This document shows positions 1-5,770 of a stretch of DNA of 13,456 nt, one piece after another. The notes below the pieces were generated by a model, which was not told the origin of the DNA, searched no databases, and worked only from the letters and a program-made list of their open reading frames with translations. Position 1 is the first letter of the stretch. Every line of letters starts with the position of its first letter. A program made the translations under genes and the position numbers. Origin of the DNA: Flavobacteriales bacterium (GTDB lineage: Bacteria; Bacteroidota; Bacteroidia; Flavobacteriales; Flavobacteriaceae); the NCBI GenBank assembly GCA_002737105.1, contig NSHO01000035.1, positions 1 through 13,456 of the forward strand. The letters run 5' to 3'.

Positions 1-506
1 ACTTTATTGTCTTTTGCTATATAGTCGCTAGAAAGTATTAAATAGGGATGATTATGCGAAAATCCAGCGCTTCTACTTCTTACAATTATTTTGTCGTTTG
101 CTTTTAGACTTTTAAGTGGCTCAAATTCCTTTGGAATAAATTGCATCATGTAAGTTTCGCCCTCAATTTCTACAATAAGCCATTTTGGACTAGCTGATTG
201 TGTTTTTTCACGCTGAAAAGTAACAGAAGTAATCACAGCTTCCATATCGCTATAATCGTTAAAGTGCTTTTTTATTTTTTCATAACTAGCGTCTACTTTT
301 TTACCTTCTTTAGACGTTTCCCATTTTTTGTATTGGATACCATCTGGGGTAGCTTCCCATTTTTTTCGTGCTGCTTTCATTTCTTCTGCAGTAAGTGGCT
401 TTTGAATTGCTTTTTTTGCTGGTTCCTTTTTATTAAATCTGTTGGCAACAACTACGCCACTTACTACAACTAGTAATATAAGCAAGGCAAACATGTTTTT
501 TTTCAT
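1..506 (-). CDS. Exported or membrane-anchored protein of unknown function, 3' end outside the window
   Basis: The frame is open from an ATG at 506 to the window edge (168 codons, no stop), so the C-terminus is missing. Residues 1-22 look like a signal peptide or signal anchor: MKKN, then a run rich in Leu, Val and Ala (about residues 5-21), then Asn-Arg-Phe-Asn-Lys-Lys. No lipobox cysteine is visible. Residues about 25-75 are charged and Lys/Glu-rich (for example EEMKAARKKWEA). The rest is probably a small beta-rich domain, with strands such as KWLIVEIEGE and KIIVRSRSAG followed by HNHPYLIL. I do not recognise the family. A second in-frame ATG at 494 would shorten the N-terminus by four residues, but the longer start gives the usual positively charged n-region. 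No promoter of the TAnnTTTG type is obvious just upstream. The gene is probably real because coding bias is strong throughout, and the plus-strand frame at 198-473 is its shadow. Confidence 0.75.
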   Translation of the reverse strand, partial: MKKNMFALLILLVVVSGVVVANRFNKKEPAKKAIQKPLTAEEMKAARKKWEATPDGIQYKKWETSKEGKKVDASYEKIKKHFNDYSDMEAVITSVTFQREKTQSASPKWLIVEIEGETYMMQFIPKEFEPLKSLKANDKIIVRSRSAGFSHNHPYLILSSDYIAKDNK

Positions 507-716
507 CTGATTCAAAGTGTGAATTTTAGTTTTGTATTCTATTTTTTGAATTGTCCCTGTGGTTTAAATCCTAAATAACTAATAGCAACAAATAAAATAA
601 AAATTTAGAAGTAGCCAAAATATATAATTATAAAAAAATCTTAAAAATTAGTTATAAAATACCATACTATAATGGATATTAAGGTTTTCGAAGCTATCTT
701 CTTCACACTCAAGCCA
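507..716. other. AT-rich intergenic stretch without a recognisable gene
   Basis: This is the upstream region of the truncated gene at 1-506 and lies downstream of the hydrolase at 822-1904. It holds only very short frames. One minus-strand frame (about 539-598) would end in GFKPQGQFKK followed by TAG, but it has no ATG, GTG or TTG start. I see no convincing terminator, RNA gene or promoter here. Confidence 0.5.
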
Positions 717-779
717 CTATTTTCCTAAATTAATATAAGTCTTTTCTAATTTTGGTAGTAAAGCGTCATTAACATCAAT
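717..779 (-). pseudogene. Possible 3' relic of a lost gene
   Basis: The minus-strand frame ending at a TAG at 719-717 reads as convincing protein C-terminus over its last 20 codons: IDVNDALLPKLEK, then TYINLGK and stop. It has no start codon of its own. It lies in the same frame as the hydrolase gene upstream, beyond that gene's TAG (824-822), separated from it by the TCTAACAAT repeat at about 783-824. The hydrolase itself ends in a typical way for its family, so the segment is more likely the tail of another, deleted gene than a read-through extension. The family is not recognised, and chance coding appearance cannot be excluded over so few codons. Confidence 0.3.
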
Positions 780-782
780 CTG

Positions 783-824
783 AAGATCTAAGATATCTAA
801 CAATCTAACCCGTCTAACAATCTA
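783..824. repeat. Degenerate 8-9 nt tandem repeat (TCTAACAAT type)
   Basis: About five copies of a TCTAA-centred unit lie in a row on the plus strand (ATCTAAGAT, ATCTAACA, ATCTAACCC, GTCTAACA, ATCTAA). The last unit supplies the TAG stop codon (824-822) of the serine hydrolase gene. The unit is the reverse complement of the TTAGACTT/TTAGATTGT type found at the other end of that gene (1872-1950), so the gene is flanked by inverted copies of one repeat family. Confidence 0.7.
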
Positions 825-1904
825 ATTCACCACTGCATTAATCTTCTGCCAAAGTACTTCGTCAAAATTAGAAAGCGCTAAGTTACTACTATCAGCGGCT
901 TCACCCATTCGGATAATGACTAATTTGCGGCTGGGTACCACGTAAATTTTTTGGTCGTTTTTGCCTAAAGCGCAATACATATCTGCCGGAGCGGTAGTGA
1001 TGATACTACCATTAAATTGCAATTGACTTTGAGGAAGTCGAAAGCTACTTTTTCCATTTAGCCACCACAAATAGCCGTACGCTAAATTAATAGATTGAGA
1101 AGTTGTAGTGGCAGCATTCAAATAATTTGAATTGATAATTTGTGTACCATTCCAAGTGCCACTGGCTAAAGCCAGTAAGCCAAAACGAGCCATACTTCGG
1201 CTATTGCTCCAATAAACACTTAATGCTGTTGGGTCGGTAACCCAAGCGCCAGTCATACCAATTGGGTTGCGTAATTTGTTGTTAAAATAGGAGTCCCACG
1301 TTTGGTTGGTGGCAGTGGCTACCACATCTTGTAATTTTACATATACATTATGATACGCCCATCTGGTGCCCGCATCGGCTACGTATTGTAAATTATTAGG
1401 TGTAACAGTATCGCCTAAGGCATCATTTAATCCAGAATTCATGCTTAATAAATTTTTGCATGTAATTAGGTTTTCCTTAGCTAAAGGCGCACTCGTCCAG
1501 CCATTTCCAATATAATCGGAGACTTTATTGTTTATATTTAATAATCCTTCTTGTGCCGCTATTCCTGTAACTGTTGCGGTTAATGTTTTTCCCGCACTTG
1601 CCCAATACCAAAGCGATGTAGCGGTATGACCATTGTAATAATTTTCTAAAACAATTTTCCCATTGTGTAAAACGATAAAACTTTTGGTGTTTTTCTCAGT
1701 TAAGTAGGTGTTAAGTGCTGCAATATTTGCAGTGTTCCAACCCATGCTTTCAGGTGTTTTGGTTTCCCAAGTGCCTGTATTTTGAGGAAAATACATAGGT
1801 TCCTCTGGAGGAGGCACACAACCACAATCCGTTTCACTACAAGAAATGAATAGGATGCTTGTTATCAGGATCAGACTTATTAGACTTCTTAGATTGTTAA
1901 ACAT
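822..1904 (-). CDS. Lipoprotein serine hydrolase of the beta-lactamase/PBP-like fold
   Basis: This 360-residue protein belongs to the serine beta-lactamase-like superfamily (Pfam Beta-lactamase type), a group that also contains esterases, D-aminopeptidases and the nylon-oligomer hydrolase NylB. Residues 1-22 form a lipoprotein signal peptide ending in the lipobox LFISC, with Cys22 as lipidation site, so the enzyme should sit on a membrane facing outward. The nucleophile motif SxxK is S103-A-G-K106, and the second motif YxN is Y184-H-N186. The third motif region, around 312-318, reads ALGKNDQ followed by KIYVVPSRKLVIIRMG; it lacks a canonical KTG or HxG triad, as in many esterase-like members. 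The mature N-terminus is unusual: Cys22, Cys27 and Cys29 lie within eight residues, then a PPPEEP segment. The first dozen codons are built from a 9-nt repeat. The substrate is unknown and nothing indicates antibiotic resistance. No promoter of its own is clear; it lies 58 nt after mazG and may share its transcript. Confidence 0.88.
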   Translation of the reverse strand: MFNNLRSLISLILITSILFISCSETDCGCVPPPEEPMYFPQNTGTWETKTPESMGWNTANIAALNTYLTEKNTKSFIVLHNGKIVLENYYNGHTATSLWYWASAGKTLTATVTGIAAQEGLLNINNKVSDYIGNGWTSAPLAKENLITCKNLLSMNSGLNDALGDTVTPNNLQYVADAGTRWAYHNVYVKLQDVVATATNQTWDSYFNNKLRNPIGMTGAWVTDPTALSVYWSNSRSMARFGLLALASGTWNGTQIINSNYLNAATTTSQSINLAYGYLWWLNGKSSFRLPQSQLQFNGSIITTAPADMYCALGKNDQKIYVVPSRKLVIIRMGEAADSSNLALSNFDEVLWQKINAVVN

Positions 1905-1950
1905 TTTAGATTTCTTAGTTTGTTAGACTTCTTAGACATTTTAGATTTTT
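1872..1950. repeat. Degenerate 8-9 nt tandem repeat (TAGACTTCT type) crossing a start codon
   Basis: Nine consecutive units of 8 or 9 nt can be lined up on the plus strand: CAGACTTAT, TAGACTTCT, TAGATTGTT, AAACATTT, TAGATTTCT, TAGTTTGT, TAGACTTCT, TAGACATTT, TAGATTTTT. The array fills most of the gap between mazG and the hydrolase gene and continues through the hydrolase ATG (1904-1902) into about its first eleven codons. There the 9-nt period appears as tripeptides LRS, LIS, LIL in the signal peptide. Confidence 0.75.
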
Positions 1951-1979
1951 CACTTTCGACTTTCAGACTTTCGACTTCT
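1951..1979. repeat. Short repeat (CTTTCGA/CTTTCAGA type) overlapping the mazG stop
   Basis: Immediately next to the TAGACTTCT array the unit changes to CACTTTCGA, CTTTCAGA, CTTTCGA, CTTC (plus strand). On the coding strand this reads as AAGTCGAAAGT twice, separated by a few bases. The TGA stop of mazG (1965-1963) lies inside it, so the last three mazG codons (Ser-Lys-Val) come from repeat sequence. Confidence 0.6.
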
Positions 1980-2742
1980 TTGCTTGCTCCCAGAAAACAT
2001 CCATTTCTGCTAAAGTCATATCGGATAGTGATTTACCTAATTCGGTAGCTTTACTTTCTAAATATTGAAAGCGTTTGATGAATTTTTTATTGGTGCGTTC
2101 CAAAGCGTCTTCTGGGTTAATGTTTAAAAAGCGTGCGTAATTAATCATAGAGAATAAAACATCGCCAAATTCGGCTTCCATGTTATCTTGATTTTTAGCG
2201 GCTATTTCCACTTGTAATTCGGCAATTTCTTCTTGTACTTTTTCCCAAACTTGATGGGTTTCTTCCCAATCAAATCCTACGGCTTTAACTTTATCTTGAA
2301 TTCTGCTAGCTTTTACTAAAGCAGGTAAACTTTTCGGAACGCCTTCTAAAACAGAAGTTCTACCTTCTTTTAATTTCAGTTTTTCCCAATTTTGTTTTAC
2401 TTGTTCTTCGTTTTCTACCACTACATCGCCATAAATATGCGGATGGCGGTCTATTAGCTTATCGCAAATGCTATTGGCCACATCGGCAATGTCAAAATCA
2501 TTTGTTTCCGAACCTATTTTTGCATAAAACACAATATGTAGCAATAAATCGCCGAGTTCTTTTTTAATTTCAGGCATATCACGGTCTAAAATTGCATCAC
2601 CTAATTCATACGTTTCCTCAATGGTAAGATGACGCAAGCTTTCTAAGGTTTGCTTTTTATCCCACGGACATTTTTCACGTAAATCGTCCATAATATCCAG
2701 TAATCTTTCAAAGGCTTGTAGTTGTTGTGCTCGTGAATTCAT
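1963..2742 (-). CDS. mazG: Nucleoside triphosphate pyrophosphohydrolase MazG
   Basis: MazG hydrolyses (d)NTPs to the monophosphate and pyrophosphate and is regarded as a housecleaning enzyme that can also modulate ppGpp levels in E. coli. The 259-residue length matches the tandem-domain form (E. coli MazG is 263). The N-terminal domain shows CPWD (25-28), EETYE (42-46) and KELGD (61-65), which together make the EExxE...ExxD Mg-binding set. The C-terminal domain repeats this with EEIAE (171-175) and EFGD (191-194); that domain carries the activity in E. coli MazG. The signature GVPKSLPAL follows the first domain. The ATG at 2742 is preferred because it leaves a normal short N-terminus before the first helix. 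The gene follows a strong terminator, so it is probably transcribed from its own promoter near 2801-2808. The C-terminal codons overlap a short repeat, so the last few residues may vary between strains. Confidence 0.95.
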   Translation of the reverse strand: MNSRAQQLQAFERLLDIMDDLREKCPWDKKQTLESLRHLTIEETYELGDAILDRDMPEIKKELGDLLLHIVFYAKIGSETNDFDIADVANSICDKLIDRHPHIYGDVVVENEEQVKQNWEKLKLKEGRTSVLEGVPKSLPALVKASRIQDKVKAVGFDWEETHQVWEKVQEEIAELQVEIAAKNQDNMEAEFGDVLFSMINYARFLNINPEDALERTNKKFIKRFQYLESKATELGKSLSDMTLAEMDVFWEQAKKSKV

Positions 2743-2743
2743 G

Positions 2744-2780
2744 TTTAGATTGTTAGACTTGATAGATTTTTAGACTTTTA
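2744..2780. repeat. Degenerate 9-nt repeat of the TTAGACTT type in the mazG leader
   Basis: The plus strand reads TTTAGATTG, TTAGACTTG, ATAGATTTT, TAGACTTTT, the same unit and orientation as the array at 1872-1950. It starts directly beside the mazG ATG. In the mRNA sense both genes therefore have a leader containing AAGTCTAACAA shortly before the start codon. Confidence 0.65.
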
Positions 2781-2800
2781 ACTTTTGTCTTTCCTTATGT

Positions 2801-2808
2801 CAAAGATA
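2801..2808 (-). promoter_or_regulatory. Candidate -7 element for mazG
   Basis: The minus strand reads TATCTTTG, a perfect TAnnTTTG match, 58 nt before the mazG ATG. No TTG lies at the expected distance upstream. It directly abuts the T-tract of the terminator of the preceding gene, which fits a fresh start of transcription but could also be chance. Confidence 0.4.
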
Positions 2809-2839
2809 AAAAAAAATCCCACACTAATAAAGCATGGGA
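2808..2839 (-). terminator. Intrinsic terminator after the DUF5606 gene
   Basis: On the minus strand TCCCATGC and GTGTGGGA form an 8-bp stem (two G-U pairs) around a 7-nt loop (hairpin 2839-2817), followed at once by nine T residues (2816-2808). It starts about 26 nt after the DUF5606 stop codon and separates that gene from mazG. Confidence 0.85.
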
Positions 2840-2865
2840 AATATTGTGCTTTTTACTGAAAAATG

Positions 2866-3288
2866 TTATTCAGAGGCTCCTTCTTTTACTTCTGTATTTA
2901 AAGCGTCTAAAGTAACATAGCCTTTAGGTTGTAAAATATTATACCAATTGAATATTTTTTTAATATCCGAAGTATACACTCTGTCTTCGTCATATTCAGG
3001 TAAAATTTCACGGAAATAGTTTTTTAATTTGTCGTCTGTTTCTTTGTGCGAAATAGTTGCTTCTCCATTTTCTTTTGTAGCTATTGATTTAAAAATATCA
3101 ATTAATTTCACTTCTTCGTTGTAAGTAAACACTGCAATTTCAGATAATAAACTAACATTACTTCTTAATCCGACAGTTATTTTTTTACCGTCTAATAAGG
3201 CTTCTGCTACAAATCCAGAACGGGTTTGTACTTTTAATTCGTAAAGTCCTGGTTTCCCAGAAATGGATAATATTTTTTGAAAACTCAT
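2866..3288 (-). CDS. DUF5606-family protein
   Basis: This 140-residue soluble protein matches the conserved Bacteroidota family DUF5606: N-terminal SFQKILSISGKPGLYEL, then LRSNVSLLSEIAVFT (about 41-55), and a C-terminal part with YFREILPEYDEDRVY (about 90-104) and a KIFNWYNIL segment. The N-terminal half looks like a small beta-barrel-like domain and the C-terminal half is helical. No catalytic motif is visible and no function is established as far as I know. Its usual neighbours in Flavobacteriaceae are def and mazG, as here, which suggests a housekeeping role but does not define one. It has its own well-formed promoter (3340-3310) and a strong terminator (2839-2808), so it can be expressed as a single-gene unit. 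Confidence 0.85.
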   Translation of the reverse strand: MSFQKILSISGKPGLYELKVQTRSGFVAEALLDGKKITVGLRSNVSLLSEIAVFTYNEEVKLIDIFKSIATKENGEATISHKETDDKLKNYFREILPEYDEDRVYTSDIKKIFNWYNILQPKGYVTLDALNTEVKEGASE

Positions 3289-3309
3289 GGGTTATAATTT
3301 AAATGTGAG

Positions 3310-3340
3310 CAAATATATATTTTAAAAAATGAAAATCCAA
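3310..3340 (-). promoter_or_regulatory. Bacteroidota-type promoter for the DUF5606 gene
   Basis: The minus strand shows TTG (3340-3338), a 20-nt spacer and TATATTTG (3317-3310). This matches both elements of the TTG / TAnnTTTG consensus known from Flavobacterium. The element ends 21 nt before the ATG. Confidence 0.65.
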
Positions 3341-3381
3341 TTTGAAAATTCAAAATAAAACATAAAATTGTAACGGCTATT

Positions 3382-3969
3382 TTATTTGATTTTTAAGTTG
3401 GCAAATTTCATTCTATAATCAGGTCTGGCTTTGCCTTCCATAATGTTTTGAAGTTTTTTACCTACTAATTTTTTCTTTAACATAGAAAGGTGGTCGGTGA
3501 ATAAAACGCCTTCAATATGATCGTATTCGTGCTGAATCACGCGAGCTATTAAACCGCTGTACGTTTCAGTTTTTTTTACAAAATTTTCGTCATAATATTC
3601 TATAGTTACGGTTTCATGTCTTAAAACATCTTCCCGCACATCAGGAATACTCAAACAACCTTCATTGAAACCCCAAATTTCACCTTCTTCTTTTACAATT
3701 TTAGCATTAATAAAGGTTTGTTTAAAATCTTTTAATGCTTCTGCTTCTGTATTAGAAATGTCTTCGCTATCAGCAAAAGGTGTGGTGTCAATTACAAATA
3801 TACGTATTGCCAAGCCAACTTGAGGAGCTGCCAAACCTACGCCAAAAGCATTATACATGGTTTCATACATGTTATTTAAGGTTTCGGTTAAGTTTGGGTA
3901 ATTGGGTGTAATATCTTCGCAAACTTTTCTTAAAACTGCTTCGCCATATCCGTATATAGGTAAAATCAT
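3382..3969 (-). CDS. def: Peptide deformylase
   Basis: Removes the N-formyl group from nascent proteins in the cytoplasm, before methionine aminopeptidase acts. All three family motifs are present: GVGLAAPQ (43-50), EGCLS (103-107) and HEYDH (147-151). Cys105, His147 and His151 are the metal ligands and Glu148 is the catalytic acid. The 195-residue length suits a bacterial enzyme with the long insertion between motifs 1 and 2 seen here (an acidic segment around 64-80). The start at 3969 gives the standard beginning MILPIYGYGEAVLR, and no earlier start is plausible. A TAATTTTG element lies 16 nt upstream, in the 52-nt gap after the hydrolase gene, so def probably has its own promoter and a very short leader. 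A 93-nt gap separates it from the DUF5606 gene, which has a separate promoter. Confidence 0.97.
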   Translation of the reverse strand: MILPIYGYGEAVLRKVCEDITPNYPNLTETLNNMYETMYNAFGVGLAAPQVGLAIRIFVIDTTPFADSEDISNTEAEALKDFKQTFINAKIVKEEGEIWGFNEGCLSIPDVREDVLRHETVTIEYYDENFVKKTETYSGLIARVIQHEYDHIEGVLFTDHLSMLKKKLVGKKLQNIMEGKARPDYRMKFANLKIK

Positions 3970-3985
3970 GGTTTCTTTTTTTTTG

Positions 3986-3993
3986 CAAAATTA
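3986..3993 (-). promoter_or_regulatory. Candidate -7 element for def
   Basis: The minus strand reads TAATTTTG, a perfect TAnnTTTG match, ending 16 nt before the def ATG. No TTG is found 17-23 nt upstream of it, so only half the consensus is met. Confidence 0.5.
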
Positions 3994-4021
3994 GCAAATT
4001 TTCTTTTAAAAGGAGTAAATA

Positions 4022-5212
4022 TTATTCGTTAGCGCCTCCTACATCACTATTATCTAATTTTATAGGATATTTATGATTGAATAAAACAATAAATTTCTTA
4101 GTTTTATAAGTATTATATGTCATTTTATTAGACAATGCAATAATCGTAACCGTATCTGTTTTTTGAGTAATATACGATGAGGTATTGCCATGCCACCATC
4201 CGTTATGATAAGTTAAGGTTGGTGCCTCAGGCCATTCACGTAAACGAATGCCTAAGCCGTAATTTTTTTCTCCTTTCGATTCGTAACTGTAACCTTTAAA
4301 TATTTCTTTCTTTAGTTTTTCGCTAAAAAAGTTATCCGAATACGTAGCCAAGTCGAATTTTAATAAATCACGTGCGGTGGAGTAAATATTTTTGTCTCCA
4401 TATACCAAATCCAAATGGTCAAAAGCCAAACGTAATCTATTTGATTTATAGGTTTGACTTACTGTGTCGTGGTGTTTTTCGTAATCAAACACAAACGTAT
4501 TTTTCATTCCTAATGGTTTAAAAAGAAGTTCATTCATGGCTTCATGATAACGCATACCAGAAACTTTTTCAATTATTAAAGCCAATATTGAATAGTTGGT
4601 GTTGCAATAAGCAAATCGAGTGCCTGGTTTGCTTTCCAAATGAATTTTCCCAGAATTTATAAGTTTTAAAATATCTTGATTGGTAATGCGTTTCGAGCGG
4701 TCCCATTTTACATCACGTTCAATAAAATAGCCGTAATGACGCAATCCGCTTCGGTGATTTAATAACATTCTAACTGTAATTTCTTTATAATAAAAACCGT
4801 CTAAGTATTCGGAAACTTTATCATCTAATCCAATTTTTTCTTGGTCAACCATTCTTAAAATTACAGCTGCTGTTAATACTTTACTTACAGAAGCGATATG
4901 AATGGGTTTGTTTTTCCCGTTTTTATCGTTTTTTTCTTTGTAAGCAAAGCCTTCATAATCTTCAAATAATATTTTTCCGTTTTTCGCCACTAAAAACTGA
5001 CCATAAAAGTCATTTTTATTAATCAATTTATTGTAATGGTAACTAATTTCATTTTTTTGCTTCTCACAATAAGCGGAATCTAATTCGTTAAATGCCACAA
5101 AAAAGTCGCTTTGTTCATGTTGCGTACCATTATTTTTTGAAAATTCGGATGCTTTGTCTTTGCAAGATATTGTGAATAAAGTAAGGTATAAAAGGTAAAG
5201 GCGTATTCTCAT
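4022..5212 (-). CDS. Lipoprotein serine hydrolase of the beta-lactamase/PBP-like fold
   Basis: A 396-residue protein of the serine beta-lactamase-like superfamily and the second such enzyme in this window. The N-terminus is a lipoprotein signal peptide ending near TISC, with Cys17 followed by Lys-Asp-Lys. Motif SxxK is S108-V-S-K111 in IASVSKVLTAAVILRM, and LLNHRSGL (150-157) is the conserved segment behind it. The YxN motif is Y202-C-N204. The HxG-like third motif is H336-N-G338 in YHNGWWHG, which is complete, so the enzyme should be active. These features fit an esterase or D-peptidase-like member as well as a beta-lactamase, and the substrate cannot be read from sequence. It shares one base with the stop of the PH-domain gene (TAATG at 5214-5210), so the two are surely co-transcribed and probably translationally coupled. 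There is no clear terminator before def. Confidence 0.88.
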   Translation of the reverse strand: MRIRLYLLYLTLFTISCKDKASEFSKNNGTQHEQSDFFVAFNELDSAYCEKQKNEISYHYNKLINKNDFYGQFLVAKNGKILFEDYEGFAYKEKNDKNGKNKPIHIASVSKVLTAAVILRMVDQEKIGLDDKVSEYLDGFYYKEITVRMLLNHRSGLRHYGYFIERDVKWDRSKRITNQDILKLINSGKIHLESKPGTRFAYCNTNYSILALIIEKVSGMRYHEAMNELLFKPLGMKNTFVFDYEKHHDTVSQTYKSNRLRLAFDHLDLVYGDKNIYSTARDLLKFDLATYSDNFFSEKLKKEIFKGYSYESKGEKNYGLGIRLREWPEAPTLTYHNGWWHGNTSSYITQKTDTVTIIALSNKMTYNTYKTKKFIVLFNHKYPIKLDNSDVGGANE

Positions 5213-5640
5213 TATTTTCTAATTTCTATAGTTGGATTTTGTTCGATTAACTGCTCAATAAATTGGTCTCTATTATTTGGTGAAATAAATATGTCGTCGT
5301 ATTTGTGATAAACAATTTCAATGCCTCTTTGATGAAAGCCCGGTTTGTAAAAATTTGTTTTCATTATTGAATTGGAATATTTTATGGTTCTAATTTCTGA
5401 AATTTTAATTTTTGTTTTGTAAAAAAACATAGAAACAACCAATAGGTTTTCTTGAATTTCGTAATACGTAGTGAAAAATGTTACCGTAATTAATACACTT
5501 AAAAGTAAAATTAAAATCCCAATTGGTGCCAAAACCATTTCAATAGAATCTCCAGATAAAAAGGCAATAAGCGATACTAGTACTGCTGGAAATAGGGGTA
5601 TAAAAAAATTAATTTTACTAAAGTCCGATTTGTATTTCAT
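5212..5640 (-). CDS. Small membrane protein with a bacterial PH-like domain
   Basis: This 142-residue protein starts with two hydrophobic segments (about 12-30 and 37-56) joined by a short loop (SGDSIEM). They are followed by a beta-rich cytoplasmic part beginning YYEIQENLLVV, with ISEIRTIKYS, and ending in a C-terminal helix NRDQFIEQLIEQNP. This arrangement is typical of the short two-TM bacterial PH-domain proteins (bPH family) common in Bacteroidota. Their function is generally unknown; some related proteins bind other membrane proteins. The gene is first in a two-gene unit with the lipoprotein hydrolase, overlapping it by one base, so it may assist or localise that enzyme (inference from coupling only). 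It is divergent from menB with a 130-nt gap. On its side of that gap I see only imperfect matches to the -7 element. Confidence 0.75.
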   Translation of the reverse strand: MKYKSDFSKINFFIPLFPAVLVSLIAFLSGDSIEMVLAPIGILILLLSVLITVTFFTTYYEIQENLLVVSMFFYKTKIKISEIRTIKYSNSIMKTNFYKPGFHQRGIEIVYHKYDDIFISPNNRDQFIEQLIEQNPTIEIRK

Positions 5641-5722
5641 GTATTGTTTTGCTGTTTTTTTAGGACAAATTACATTTTCAAAATATTAATTAAGTACGAT
5701 TTTATAAAAATGTCATCTGCTT

Positions 5723-5754
5723 TTGCAAATTAAAGTATTTTTGAAGTATTTTTG
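5723..5754 (+). promoter_or_regulatory. Bacteroidota-type promoter for the menB block
   Basis: TTG (5723-5725), a 21-nt spacer and TATTTTTG (5747-5754) match both consensus elements. The -7 element ends 16 nt before the menB ATG. A second identical TATTTTTG lies 11 nt upstream (5736-5743) without a well-spaced TTG. Confidence 0.6.
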
Positions 5755-5770
5755 ATAAAAAATATTCAAA

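Noticed and set aside
198..473. Plus-strand frame of 91 codons rich in Phe
   Set aside because: It lies opposite a long minus-strand frame with normal protein composition (1-506) and has the Phe/Ser-rich composition typical of the reverse of Lys/Glu-rich coding.
539..601. Minus-strand 20-codon frame ending in GFKPQGQFKK
   Set aside because: It looks like a membrane-protein tail but has no ATG, GTG or TTG start and is too short to distinguish from chance. It is kept only as a note.
783..2780. TTAGACTT-type arrays as a CRISPR array
   Set aside because: Units are 8-9 nt, degenerate and directly tandem, without spacers of 25-40 nt, and no cas gene is present.
4022..5212. Reading the two serine hydrolases as antibiotic-resistance beta-lactamases
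   Set aside because: The fold motifs are shared with esterases, peptidases and amidases; both proteins are lipoproteins, and nothing in sequence or context points to beta-lactam hydrolysis.
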